DNA of 64,000 nucleotides from assembly GCA_021307315.1 (NCBI GenBank), contig JAJSPD010000115.1, positions 1 through 64,000 of the forward strand, written 5' to 3'. The notes under the pieces are model-generated. The model did no database searches. It saw only the letters and a list, made by a program, of their open reading frames with translations, and was not told where the DNA came from. Origin of the DNA: Bisporella sp. PMI_857. Its lineage: Eukaryota > Ascomycota > Leotiomycetes > Helotiales > Helotiaceae. Positions 22,157 to 33,976 of the stretch are shown piece after piece; within the stretch, counting starts at the first letter, position 1; each line of letters opens with the position of its first letter. The translations under genes and the position numbers were made by a program.

Positions 22157-24119
22157 TGCCGGCACTTTGTAGGGATGAGGATGGAGCGGTAGGTGTCGCT
22201 CTGTGGAAAGGCAGAGGGGCTCCCAGCGTGAGGAACTGCATGCTACACCTTAGGTTTGTTTGCTGTGACAAGTAGACAGACTAGCGCCATCAAAGCTCTC
22301 CCAACTATTTCCAAAGACTAAAAGGTAAGGACGGACATACAATTGCAAAGTAGGACGTTGGCATGTTACTTCAACGCGGACTGTAATGGAAAAAGAGAAA
22401 GACTTGACAATTGCATCTAGCAAAGCGAAGCTGCCACGAATAGGAAGTACGATCTGGAAAGCAAAGCATATCCTCCTATTCAACGATTCAACTACTGATG
22501 TATTGTCGGTTCTGCTCAACTGCGGCGCTCAGCTCTAATGTCTCCGAACATTCAGGCTCCAACGTGCTCCAAATGCATCGTGGAGATGGCTATGCATCCA
22601 CCGTCTCACAAGCAGAACTGCAGGCTCCACCTTCGCGAGAACCTCTGATTGGGAACTCAAAGATACTCTTGTCATTAATTTACTTCAGAGCAGCTACAGG
22701 AAATATGCAATTGTAAGTAGTGGGTGCCCAGTTCTAGAAGTTTCTGTGCGGCTGGTGGCTCACCTTACCACGACGACTGAGAGAGCCACATTTAAAATCA
22801 TATCTCACAAGCTCTGAGGAATAATACCGAAAGTCTCGTTAAGGGCTGCCGCTAGCGCACTGTGTATATATATTGAGAAGCTCATGTGTGGCCGTGGATG
22901 TTAAGTGAGATTGTATGGTGCCTGATCGAGCAAGCCATAAGCCTATAGCAACATAATACTTCCCACAATCATCAGGATAATTCATTGATATTCCCTCTCA
23001 CCAGCTGACAGCACGAGATTACCTAAATTTGCGTGACATTCGCTATAGATTAATTGTGCGTATAGATAGCTCTCGAATATTCCATGGAAACATATTTTCT
23101 CGAAAAGCACACTATTGCGTGTAATTACGAGCTACTCGTATATTCACTGAGGCTAGAGCTTCAGCATCCAAGAAAGACCTAGAAGTTCTAGGCTACGGCC
23201 ACGTAAACACAACAACGCGCACGTCCTTCTTCACATCTTGACATCACCATGCTGAAGTCGGAGAATAAAAACCTGCTCTTTGCATAAAAATGTGAAGCAT
23301 GTATGCATCAGAATAGCTCCCCAACCCCCCAAAAAATCATAAAAAATCTTATTACCGAATGCGGCAAGAGTTGTGAAGGTCTTTCTTGCAGATGACGCCG
23401 CACCTCCAAGACTTTTATGGGGATGAACCCACACTTTGTTATCCACCAACGTCAATTGCTTTACGAGTGATGATTCATTTTTCGACTATTATTAATCGCG
23501 AGGACCCCATCAGGCGTGGCTACTCCTCACCAACCTAAACGCGGCGGCCGTTTTCATGTTGCGGAGCACGATCAGCAGACATGTGAGCTCCAACCATCGC
23601 TTCGACTTGCTTCCATTTCAGTTTCCCATCATTTCAAACATGCACAAAAACAGGATTTCCATGTTCCCCGCTATCATCTAGACCTTTCTTCACGTCGAGG
23701 TAAGTGGCTGGGATGCTTTAATGGCTGAGATGGCCTTCATGGCGGCCGTAAGTGATATTATTATTATTTTGGATTTTCTGGAACGATGGGGCTAATGATC
23801 GGTACAGATTGGGGATCGTATACTCGGCGATGTAACATGTAGGGTCTGTGGCTAGAGATCGTAGAGAGCTGAGACGGATGATGCAATATTGTAGATCCGG
23901 ATCGGTGATATCATGAGGGGGCTGAGATCTTGCGAATTCTGTGGATGCAAGCAAGATCTAGAGATTCCTTGGATAAGAAAATTCATGAGAAATTTAAAGA
24001 GCAATATAAAAGTACAAGTTCTAATACAATATCGATTTTCGAACATAAAATCTCATTATAAGACTTTTGAGTTAAAAAACATATAAACAACCAAACAACA
24101 CATCTTCAAAAATATCAAA
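22157..24119. other. Gene-poor stretch
   Basis: Only short, overlapping ORFs on both strands; nothing with a recognisable motif. The stretch 20779-21676 is likewise empty. Confidence 0.4.
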
Positions 24120-24487
24120 ATGGCCGGACTCTTAGGAAACCTCAGTAAGCCACCCGTCTCATATATACCGCCCTTTTCTAATAACCCCCAGCTGACAACG
24201 CCGGCTCTCAAGCAAACTCCCTTGACAAGACCCTCACAGGAGGCGACGAGCAGCAGGGACAAGGCGGGCTACTCGGCGGCGTGACGGGAGCCGTTGGCAA
24301 GACCGTTGATGGCGTGGGAAACGCTACCGGACAGACCTTAAGCGGCGTGGGTGACGCAGCCGGACAGACAACTCGCGGGGTCGGAAACGTAGCGGGAGGA
24401 GTGACGAACACAGCGGGTGGTCTTGTTGGTGGCGCGACAGGCGCGGGTCAGCAACAGGCTGCTGGGCAGCAACCTAAGCAGATTTAA
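24120..24487 (+). CDS. Small Gly-rich LEA-like protein, 106 aa
   Basis: Exons 24120-24144 and 24192-24487 with a 47-nt intron; 107 codons. After a short start (AGLLGNLTDNAGSQ) the protein is a series of 11-residue-like units. Examples are GGLLGGVTGAVGKTVDG, VGNATGQTLSG, VGDAAGQTTRG and VGNVAGGVTN. It ends in a Gln-rich tail. The units resemble the LEA-like third exon of the gene at 8872 (also GGLLGGVTDTVG). Such proteins are usually unfolded in solution and linked to stress tolerance in other organisms; that role is inferred here. The leader before the ATG is A-rich, typical of an expressed fungal gene. Confidence 0.75.
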
Positions 24488-27400
24488 ATTGTTTGCTTCG
24501 GATATGGGGATGGGGGTGGAGTTCTCTTTTTGATTTGCGGAAGGTCGGGCTTTGTGAATAGGGATGATTTATTTTGAGAATGATATATTATCTACCCTGT
24601 AGAGGGGTCTCCTAAGTTTTCAGCATAGCGTGAGATATAGAGCACGCTTGTAAAACGGGATATTGATCAAGGGGAAGGCGCGTCACACTACATGCCTTAT
24701 GTCTCAAGACTTCGGAATACAAGAGTATCCTATTTAGATTGAATCACAACCAATTCCTCCCCTGAGCCTAGATATCTTTTGTGCATTTAACGTGGCTTTA
24801 ATAGCGTCCAGTTTCTGATTCGATTGAAAAGACTCTTCTACGGCTTTCTTCCTCTTATCGGGAGAACTCCATCCTCCCAGCCAGAGTTTTCTTAAGTACC
24901 TACATTACCAGGCCCGGTACATTCTCATTATTTATTTATGGACATTGAACGACTTTGGAGACTTGGCATATTTCCTACGAAACCGATGGTGATTCGATCC
25001 TGCTATGCTCAAGATTTTAGATATAAGCCGGCTTTGTTATCGTCTTCTTTGTAATTATACTGTATTCTAACTCGGTCTCGGTATGGGTGCAGTTCTGAGA
25101 TGAGGAGGGCATGTCCTATACAAGACTTGATATTCAGCTTTCTGATAACGAAAACAAAATTGTCAGCAAACTGGCTTACAGTTGTTCTTAGTAGGTAGGT
25201 GCATGGGATGTAAAAAAGACTATGTGAATTTACAAAAGTATGTTTCTGCCTTCGACTTTTGATGTATTTCAGGGCTTCATGTATTTACCTTCATTGCATA
25301 CATGCAGAAGCATAAGGAAAAACTAAGCAATGTCAGCAACGTGTCCAAGGAACCTCTCTTGCGTCCTACGAAGGTGCTCATCCTTAATATCCTTTGTTGC
25401 CATTCCTCATCGTCTGACCACTTCTCCTAAGGCAGCCATAGATCAAGTTCATCAGCCCACAGATCTGGTTCTAGCTGTGATAACCACAAATACGTCTTTC
25501 CGACACTCCCAGAACTCATAGTCCTGCCGGTCCTAATAGCTTCATTACCGTCTTTCGTCTCCGAGCCAATCGTTCAAATATTGTAGTGAAGTCAATACCG
25601 TAAGAGAAATGAATACTTAAGGCCTGCCAAATATACAAGATAATTCGAAAATGAAAATTAATAGAATAAAGAGCTAAAGCAACCGCAAATTTATGAGCTT
25701 ATATAGAGTGAATCTAGACCCGTTAGAAATAGAGCAGAGCGCGCTTTCACATGGATGGTAACTCCTTGGAATGGGTAGCAGGATTAAAGCTAATATATAA
25801 TAAAACTCCGTTGAGCATTAATCAATATTTAGAAAGCAAAATAAGGACTGTACCAAAGCAGGTCGGGAGATTGTGCAAGATAGACAACAGAGCGCAGCCC
25901 GGAGTTTGGCTCGGTTAATATACAAGATGGTGGGTAAGATCAAATACTACCAAATGCCACATATAAGTCTTTGACACATTCTAAATCGACACTATGAAGC
26001 TAGAAAAGAGGGCTGAGGAGATCTGACATCTGAGCCTGGCCTGGGGAGCGTCATTGCGGACCGTCCCGCCTTGGCAATGTGGGTTGACAACAAGGTACGA
26101 AGCCCGTTTTTAGCTTGCACCATAAAATGTCTTCAATATAGATACTTGTAAGTTCGTTGTCACTCTCCCCTCTAATTCTGTTGACCCTAGAATTGCTTCC
26201 TAAACTTCCTATTTAAAAGTAATTCTGCACATTCAAAATAAAAAAGATTAAAGGGCTAAGCTACACAGCTCTCGACGGATACTCAATCGGTTCCACTTGA
26301 GATAAAATGAAAAGTTTTTTGTAGACATCGACATCAATATAAAGATTTTGCCAAACCTCAGCTTAATACAATCAGTAGTGGCAATTCAGATATCTAAAAC
26401 TCTTCCAAACGTCATGGTTTATCATGGCAAGTTTGCGCAGATTTGACCGGAAGTCTAAAACATTGAACTGTAGTTGCGCTTGACTTTGGCTCCACTTCCA
26501 CAAGTTCGCCATTGCAAATGATTACACATTTTTTCTGGCTCTAGGATATGTGAAACAGATGACCTGATTCGAAAACAAGTCTTGAATATTAGAGAAGTTA
26601 GTACATGCTCAGGTATAAGGGTGTTGCTCTGTCGCCTCTTCCTTGGCTTCCCTTCACTGTTAGACATACTACGCATACTTGGAAGCAATACCGCTTCCTC
26701 ATTTAACAAATTCATTATACCAAAGCATATAGATAACTCGTTCCTCAAAGTTTGCAGGTATCTTGACGTGCGAACCTCAGAATGCATGGTACCTTTGTGA
26801 CTTTCATGTCGAGAAAGCCATTTAAACTCCTTTTAGCAGTGAAATTGTTAAGTCTGTTGGATCGCCTTTGAGCGTGGGTCAAACCTTTTCAATATTGAAT
26901 TCTCGTATCTTTGCCAGTTTGCAAACTATATGGAGGACGTTCTAGCTACAAGGTGAGGAGGCGCAAATTCTTCGCATCCACCTGCATCGCCTTAGGGTCA
27001 TCTTCATAGTGTTAATACATGATAACTCCACCCAATGAAGTATAGTTTATCAATTTCTAACACAAATTATATTCCTTACGCTCCTTTCTTAATGAAAGAT
27101 ACTTTGCGAACTCTCGGTCTCATTCAAGCATGAGGTCAAACTTGGACAGGAGGAACAGAAATTGCCGTGATCAACTCAATTATTGATGTGCACCACAATC
27201 TATCCTCTCAAGGCATTGGAAAGCTCTAGGTAAACATTCTACTTGGACTTTTTCGCCAACAGGGTCATAAAGATTGATTTTGGACCACAAGACACCCGCA
27301 ACCTCTTATCCATCAAGAATCTTGATAACCTTTAACATAAGTATGCGCATCAAGCGAAGGCGTTAAGGAACAAACCGGATGATATGGGATTATTCTGATT

Positions 27401-29370
27401 GCATTATGAAGAAATTTACGGCCGTAAGGACGTTATAATTTAAAAGACATGGTCAAAAATGAGACCTGTTTTATGCTTATCTGTATGCAATCTAAAATAT
27501 GTTAGAAGAATATACTTTTTTTTTTCTGCGTAAACTTCAGATATCATAGCTAGAATCACCTGTCTCAAAATTTCAAAATGAAGTTTAGAATTCTCCTCCT
27601 ACGTCAGACTCCCGCCCACGCTCGTGAATTGTCAGCTGCTCGGAGATGACTTTGAGCACAGATTCAATATTTGGGTGATATCCAATTTCGGTGATGCAAA
27701 TTGTCCTAGAATTCAAGAGTCATCAAATTCGGGTTTGATAAGATTCGATTACTGCATGTTTTGTTATCCGAGGAATGCAGATTAATAATATTCAATAGTC
27801 GATGCCAGGATGCATCCTCTCGAGCATAGTTAGGTATAAATAGCTATCGAATTGGGAAAGATGGCTCATAGGCGCCTGTAGTTTGAAATTCTATTCAATC
27901 CTATGAGCATTGTGGAATCCTTGAATTTCAAAGTTCGAGAGGAAATGGCGAGAAAAGACAGCACTGAGTTGCAGCTAGCTAAAAACAAAGACTCAAAATA
28001 AATGATAGCAACCAGCGCCACAGGGCTGTCATCGACACCGATACCGAAGTCCCAAAATCTAGAAGGCGGATGGCAGCTAGGGATCTTTCTTGGTAGAGGC
28101 AGAGATATGGTGTAAGAGTGTTGAGAGTAGGCTGTAATGTAGATGAGAAGCTTTCTCACGCGTCATATCCAAAGGCTCACCTTTGCTTATCAATATAACA
28201 ATAGTGTATATGCACGCAGAGTTCGTAAATTTCTAGGATCGTGCCCCGTCTAGATGAAGCCACACGAAATATTGGTTCTAAGAACCTATCTGGAATGTGG
28301 ACAGCCTAATAACGCATCATCGTGAGATTAATGGTTATTATTTCCGGTATTATGGAACATGTATGCCACTATATAGTCAGACATCGCTCCATCACTTCGT
28401 TCCAATGCCTTCCCAAACTTGCTCCCTAAGCCTCGTAAGCCCCACACCTATGCGGTGCTAAAAACGAAATGATTGATAAGTCTTAAATCTCGCAACTTGA
28501 TGACGAAATAGTCCTACTAGAGTGTGAGGCATAGTAATGCCCGATGGAGGGATTGTCTGACACGAGATAAGGGTTGTCCTCGTATTGGCTCAAAATAAGC
28601 TCGGATCGGGATTGTCAGACATTCAGCCAAAGCGCACGATGTCCGACCCCGATGGCTTTTTGATTACCGGTACGTGTTTCAAACTGATTTAGATATTCGG
28701 AAAAGATAAATTATATCATGTAAAGATATAGTGCTTACAGTAAGATTATCTGCATGTGACAATATCTGAGCCATCTCAGCATTACAGTAGTGGAAGTGAT
28801 CAGTATGTGACATAAAAAACGAGCGGAAGCTTGGCGCACTGGCCCAGAGGATGGGGACGGCAGGCTTGAGGTTATCATATGCAATATGTGCGATATACTA
28901 CATCTTATAGATAAAGGAGTTTTCTGCTGGATGACTGCACGATATACCCGCTAACTAAGTTACACTGAAACCAGCTCATGCACATTGGGGGTAGCTAGTG
29001 GTAATGTGAAGGAAATGCGGTTATTGCAGTCCTTCTTACATATTCACGTGCCTTTGGATCATGGAATATACTGCAAAACTTGTACACGCGTGGTCCGGTT
29101 GTATTCTTACAATGCAGTGTACATTTGGAAAGAAGTGAACCGATCTAGCACAACGTCATGTTTGATTTTCCGATGCTTCAAATTATAGGTGTAGAATGAG
29201 CTGGATAATGTGATCTTAAAATTTGCTCTTATGAAAGAGACTATAATTGAACTGTGCAACATCACGCCGTTTAGGAGAAGTAATGGATGTCGAATGTCCG
29301 TTGAGAAACCCACGATCTAGGAAAAGTAATATTTCCCATGCAACCTTGTTTTGTTAATTCTTAAGTTGTA
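24488..29370. other. Gene desert of 4.9 kb
   Basis: AT-rich with only short ORFs, none with motifs or credible splice partners. No terminal repeats, transposase motifs or RNA genes were recognised. A plus-strand snippet near 27901-27980 (MARKDSTELQLAKNKDSK) faintly recalls a fungal repeat-protein tail but is too short to call. Confidence 0.45.
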
Positions 29371-31541
29371 TCAGGGTGTTCTATTACGTTTCTTGATAAG
29401 AACAACCGCCTATAATAGAACTTGTTAGCGATGAAACTCTTTAAAGCTGGAACTTAGACAGAGAAAAATGCCTACTTTTTCTGCCATAGCGTAAACAGTT
29501 GCGGCTGGTGCTCCTGCTGGAAGAAAGGGGAAGACGCTGGCGTCAATAATACTTAGGTTTTTCACGCCATATACCAGCAGGTCAGAGTCCACCACGCCTC
29601 CTAGCCCTCGCTTTCCTAAGGCAGCCGTGCAGCACTGGTGCGCAACACTAGGCAAAAGGTTGGCATTCAGCAGTTCTTTCAGTTGTGCATCATCGGTAAT
29701 CGTTGCTGGTGCTGGAGAAATTTCGACTGCTCCCAATAATGCGATCATTGGTTGGGCCATAATCTCGCGGTTCTTCTTGTATAATGCCAGTGTAACATCG
29801 ATATCCGTAGGATCCGCAAGTGAGTTATAGTTGATCAGAGGCTGAACGAGTGGATCTGCAGAGGCGATGTTGATAACACCACGACTAAGAGGTTTAATCG
29901 TGTATATAGCACTTTGAGAACCTGTATTCCAGAAGATCTCGCCAACTGGTTCTGTGAAGCCATCGAATTGTGAAAGGATAGCCTTCCTGGCTGCAGTGTA
30001 GCCTTTAATAACCGTAGCATCCGCGCCAGCTGGAAGATATTTCGCAGGATCTTGTGCTTTAGCTTTTGCTATTATGGATGCGGCAATAACAGCTGTTGTG
30101 GTATTCTTGAGAGGAAGGTGGACAACATTATTGGCTGTGGTAGCTGTGAGTGTATAAGCGCCTTTATTCGTGGCGTCATAGATGGCGCGTTGTTCAGTAT
30201 TGTATGTTGCGTTGTTGCGAAATGTATCAGCATTTGGGAAGACATTGTTAGTGACATTATACTGAACATTCAGTTGCAGGTGATCATGAAAGTTTTGCCC
30301 AACTCCAGGAAGATCCACGATGGTCGGTATCCCAAAACTGTCAAGCAATTTAGTGGGTCCTATGCCTGAGAGCTGAAGGATTTGAGGTGTATGCACACCA
30401 CCTGCAGAAATAATGACCTCTTTCGATGCAGATACGTTGCTAACTACCCCAGTGGCTTTAATGATGTATTGAACGCCGACAGTTATCTTGTTCTTAAATA
30501 GAACTTTGCTAACAACAGTCTCGGTCAAAATGTGATAGTTAGAACGAGTCTTCACCCGATCATAACGTTCATTCTTGGCGTAAGAACGTCTTCCCGTAGC
30601 CGCATTTACCGCTCTCAAGAGCCAAGTAAGACCAGCTACAATACCGCCATTAGAGTCATTGATAGGTGTAATCCCTGAGGCACGTGCTGCCGTATACCAA
30701 TTCCCTGTGATTTGGGGCGCGTAAGCCAAAGTTACCTCATTCAGATCGGCATTACGCTAACCTCCAACAGGGTAGTCATACTCGCCATACAGAGTATGTA
30801 TAGGGCCATCAGTACCATGAACGTTAGCGTCGTAAGTTAGATTGTGAGCTTTGGCGTAGGCAGTATCCGGAACAGTAAAGTTCTCAGACTAGTCCAACTG
30901 TCAGTTTCAACTCAGTAAAGTTAAGCTCGCGGGCGTACCTTTTTAAAGTAGGGTAAGAGGTCAGTCCATGACCATCCAGGATTCCCAAGGGCTGCCCAAG
31001 CGTTGTAGTCCCCAGCACCACCTCTTAGCATGAACATGGCATTAACTGTTGATCCGCCTCCAACAACGGCCCTGTCATGCTGCAACTTTAGCAATGATTT
31101 CAATAGACGCTATTCCATGGCCCCTCCATACATAGGGAATGAAGACTTACGCTGTTGTGACGAAAAAAGTTCGGTTATTCAAGCCTGGCTGCGGTGTAGA
31201 GAACAAGTTGGGCCAGAGGTATGACCCGGGATTAAAGCTTCCAGGAATCAACACCGAGTCTTCTCCTTGGTCGAAAGGACCATACTCAATCACAAGTACG
31301 CATACTATAGATCACTTAGCTCGTTCTCCTGAATAAAACTCATGTAACACAAACCACTTGGATCTTCAGTTAGGCGATCTGCTACAGTGAGACCAGCAGT
31401 ACCTCCTCCAACAATGATGAAATCATAGGAGGCATCCTTGACCTCCTCTGCTTCAACAACACGGGCATAGCGGCTAAGGGAGTTTCCATTAACTAATAGG
31501 AGAGCGGAAGCAAGGAGAAGCAGAGAGAAAGGAGGATGCAT
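29371..31541 (-). CDS. Secreted GMC oxidoreductase (FAD), 622 aa
   Basis: Minus-strand exons 31541-31355, 31304-31151, 31071-30939, 30888-30762, 30704-29476 and 29409-29371; 623 codons, a normal length for fungal glucose-methanol-choline enzymes. Residues 1-19 (MHPPFSLLLLASALLLVNG) look like a signal peptide. Next come the FAD site DFIIVGGGTAGLTVADRL, the VVGGGSTVNAM signature, the second signature SAGGVHTPQILQLSGIGP and LPGVGQNFHDH. The C-terminal motif reads AHQCCTAALG, keeping the first catalytic His, but PFLPAGAPAATVYA has Ala (29511-29509) where family members have His or Asn. Typical activity would be FAD-linked oxidation of an alcohol or sugar; activity here is uncertain. The fourth intron (30761-30705) removes an in-frame TAG. 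Confidence 0.85.
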
Positions 31542-31593
31542 GTTGGTTGAGCAAAAGTGTTGTGATATCACATTAAACACACTTAGAGAGCAA

Positions 31594-31599
31594 TTTATA
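31594..31599 (-). promoter_or_regulatory. TATA box of the GMC gene
   Basis: TATAAA on the minus strand lies about 55 nt upstream of the GMC start codon at 31541. This implies a very short leader. The gap 31542-31890 holds nothing else recognisable. Confidence 0.4.
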
Positions 31600-31890
31600 C
31601 ATTACTGGCATTACCGACAACTCGATCGGGGATAACTACATCGTAAGTATCCGCCTAACCCGTCCAGATATGGAGGCTGATACCTATACAAGCATGAATA
31701 GTGACCCCGACGGGTTAGCTTGACGCTACACAGGCAGCTCTTAGCGGACAACGACTGGCTAATCCGAATTTAGGTGATTTGTAGCACAGCGCTAGCCCAT
31801 CTGTGGAAGATGTAAGACTTCCATAACTCTAATATTGATTATTCTTCCAATGATGTTTATTGAGGTTTGCAACCGGCTAACCGGCTCACG

Positions 31891-33501
31891 TCAGAAAACC
31901 GTCAGGCCACTGACAGCGCCATTCTTCAACACCTCAAACACTAAACCTGGAAAGCCAAATAATGTTGTGTTACCCAATCCGTTGATGCTATCACTACCTC
32001 CAGTCTCAAGACGCTTTCTTTTGATAGTGTCTTCCCACCCACCGAGGAGTTCACAGCTGCTTCCAGGACTGTCACCCCAATCACGATTTAGAACCATACC
32101 TCTTTGCCGATTCTTAGCTTCCTCAGCGTTCTTGTAAACGGTCTTCCATTCTTCATGTAGGCTATGTTCAACTACCTGAAATGGCGTCTCGGAGTTGATA
32201 ATGGCATCTCCAGGCTGGATCAAATACTCAATCTCCCATCTACACCTGCGATGACGATTGAATGGGTATGAACCTGGCACATTGCCATGCAGCACAACCT
32301 TTGATGCAACAAGCCTAGATGACATGTTGGATTGGAAGCGTTCAGCATCGCTGGAATCGGTGAGTCCTTTTGAAGGTGGCCGCTGTGATGGAGCTATAGG
32401 CGTGGAGATCAAAATATCAAAACCATGGTAAAAATAATTGTAGAAGCATTCTCCGGTAACACTTCCTGCAACTTCACCATCTTCGTTGTCGTCTTCAGAA
32501 TCATCGGTCGCAGTATGCGCTGATGACTGGTCAGTATCGGTTGAATCGTCCAGGCGAAGGTCGTTGACATCTGATCGAACATGTGTTCCACTTCCGACCC
32601 TGTTATTGTGTATGGCCATTCTCTGATCACTTTTTCGATATATGGCATCGGGAGGACCTAATTCGGCTACTAGCTCTTGTGGCGACGTTTGGCCGAGCTG
32701 AATCCAGAAATTACTACTCAATGGGCGAACCAACTCTAATCTTCCTTCACCATGAATCCTGACAACATTCACCTCGTCCGGTACCGGCTCTCTAGATTTG
32801 GCGTACTGAGGTAACGACCTCAAAGGTTCTAAAGAATGCGTATATAAAGTCTCCCGTGCATCAGACCATGAATCTCCACTGAATATTGCCATCGATGCAG
32901 CCGGAGGGCTAGTAGAGGATGATAGAAGAGACACCATATCTTTCCCAGGCTGCCATGAGGTACTCTGCATAGGAAAGGAAAACGCGACTCCAGGGTAAGA
33001 TAAGATGTAAAGACCCAGTCCAGTTTCATCTTCGTGATCTGGCCCGATATATTCTCCAGGAAATGTTGGCCCAATAAGATTTTTGTAAATATGTTTAAAG
33101 CTTGGACCTGAAAGACTTTCGGTAGGTCCTGAAGAAGCTGGAGATGTCGCTGGTCGGAAAACTTCTCTATCCTTGTATTGAATCTTATTCTTTGTGAAAT
33201 CTAGCACTTCGATTAACCGCAATCGCTGTTCCGGCCCATCGAATCGCAAACGGACTCCATTTGTGGGGAGGTCGAGCGTGACGGGTTGCTTGACAGGGGC
33301 AGATGGTTCGTATATCACATCGATCTTTGGGAATTGCTGTGGTTCAGCTTTAAGGCGGGTGAGGATATCGTGAAGTGAAGCTCCAAGCACTGCAAGTTTG
33401 TTAGTTGAGCCCAGGAAGGAGTAAGGTAAGGGGGCATGCCACTACCTACCTAGGAAGCCCAAAGCTTGTCCTGGATGGACAGTAGCAGTAAAGAGCGACA
33501 T
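31891..33501 (-). CDS. PHAF1 / UPF0183 family protein, 516 aa
   Basis: Exons 33501-33450 and 33389-31891 with a 60-nt intron; 517 codons. The N-terminal block LGASLHDILTRLKAEPQQFP, then LPTNGVRLRFDGPEQRLRLI and EVLDFTKNKIQYKD, is the hallmark of the UPF0183 family. GPTFPGEYIGPDHEDETGLG and YPGVAFSFP follow, as expected. The middle has an insert rich in Asp, Ser and Glu (about 32570-32440) before YNYFYHGFDILISTP, and the C-terminus carries HRRCRWEIEYLIQPGDAI. Mammalian PHAF1 (C16orf70) works with BCAS3 at autophagic membranes through phosphoinositide binding; the fungal role is inferred. It is divergent from the kinesin gene, sharing a 475-bp promoter region. Confidence 0.9.
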
Positions 33502-33976
33502 GTTGGTCACATTTGTGGATGATATCCATAAAATAAAGAGCTATAGAAGTAAGGAGAGAGGGGGATAGAGGTGGGACTTAGGTATTCATTAGAGGTTTCT
33601 ACAATGCATATACACAAACTGGCGAAACACAGCAGTTTGATCAGATGCAGCTTAGTGAGGGGTCACGCGCAAGCGTCATAACCTTAGAGCAAATCTATGC
33701 TTAGATGTTGCTGTGGCAACGCCAGTTTATGGCCCCTTGGATATGATCACAAGCCTTGCAACCTGCATCTTCTAAAATATTTAAGAATATCAACAACTTC
33801 ACGACAAGCGCATTCTATACTAATTAATACCGTGAGATACTGAGTTAATATCAGGCGCATATATTGAACTTCCAATATTTAGCTTATCGACACCTCCTAG
33901 GCCATCACCTGGCGTGACATTTAGCCAAGCTCACGCGCACATCAACAAAGATAGGGCAGGAACCCTTCACGATCGC
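33502..33976. other. Divergent promoter between PHAF1-like and kinesin-5 genes
   Basis: 475 bp with no gene. An in-frame ATG at 33914 would add 21 residues to the kinesin; the ATG at 33977 (context cgcATGG) was preferred. Confidence 0.5.

Noticed and set aside
28830..28875. GC-rich stretch in a desert, considered as a tRNA
   Set aside because: No acceptor or T-arm pairing could be made.
30757..30759. In-frame TAG suggesting the GMC gene is a pseudogene
   Set aside because: A 57-nt GT-AG intron in the right phase contains it, and the spliced protein has normal family length.
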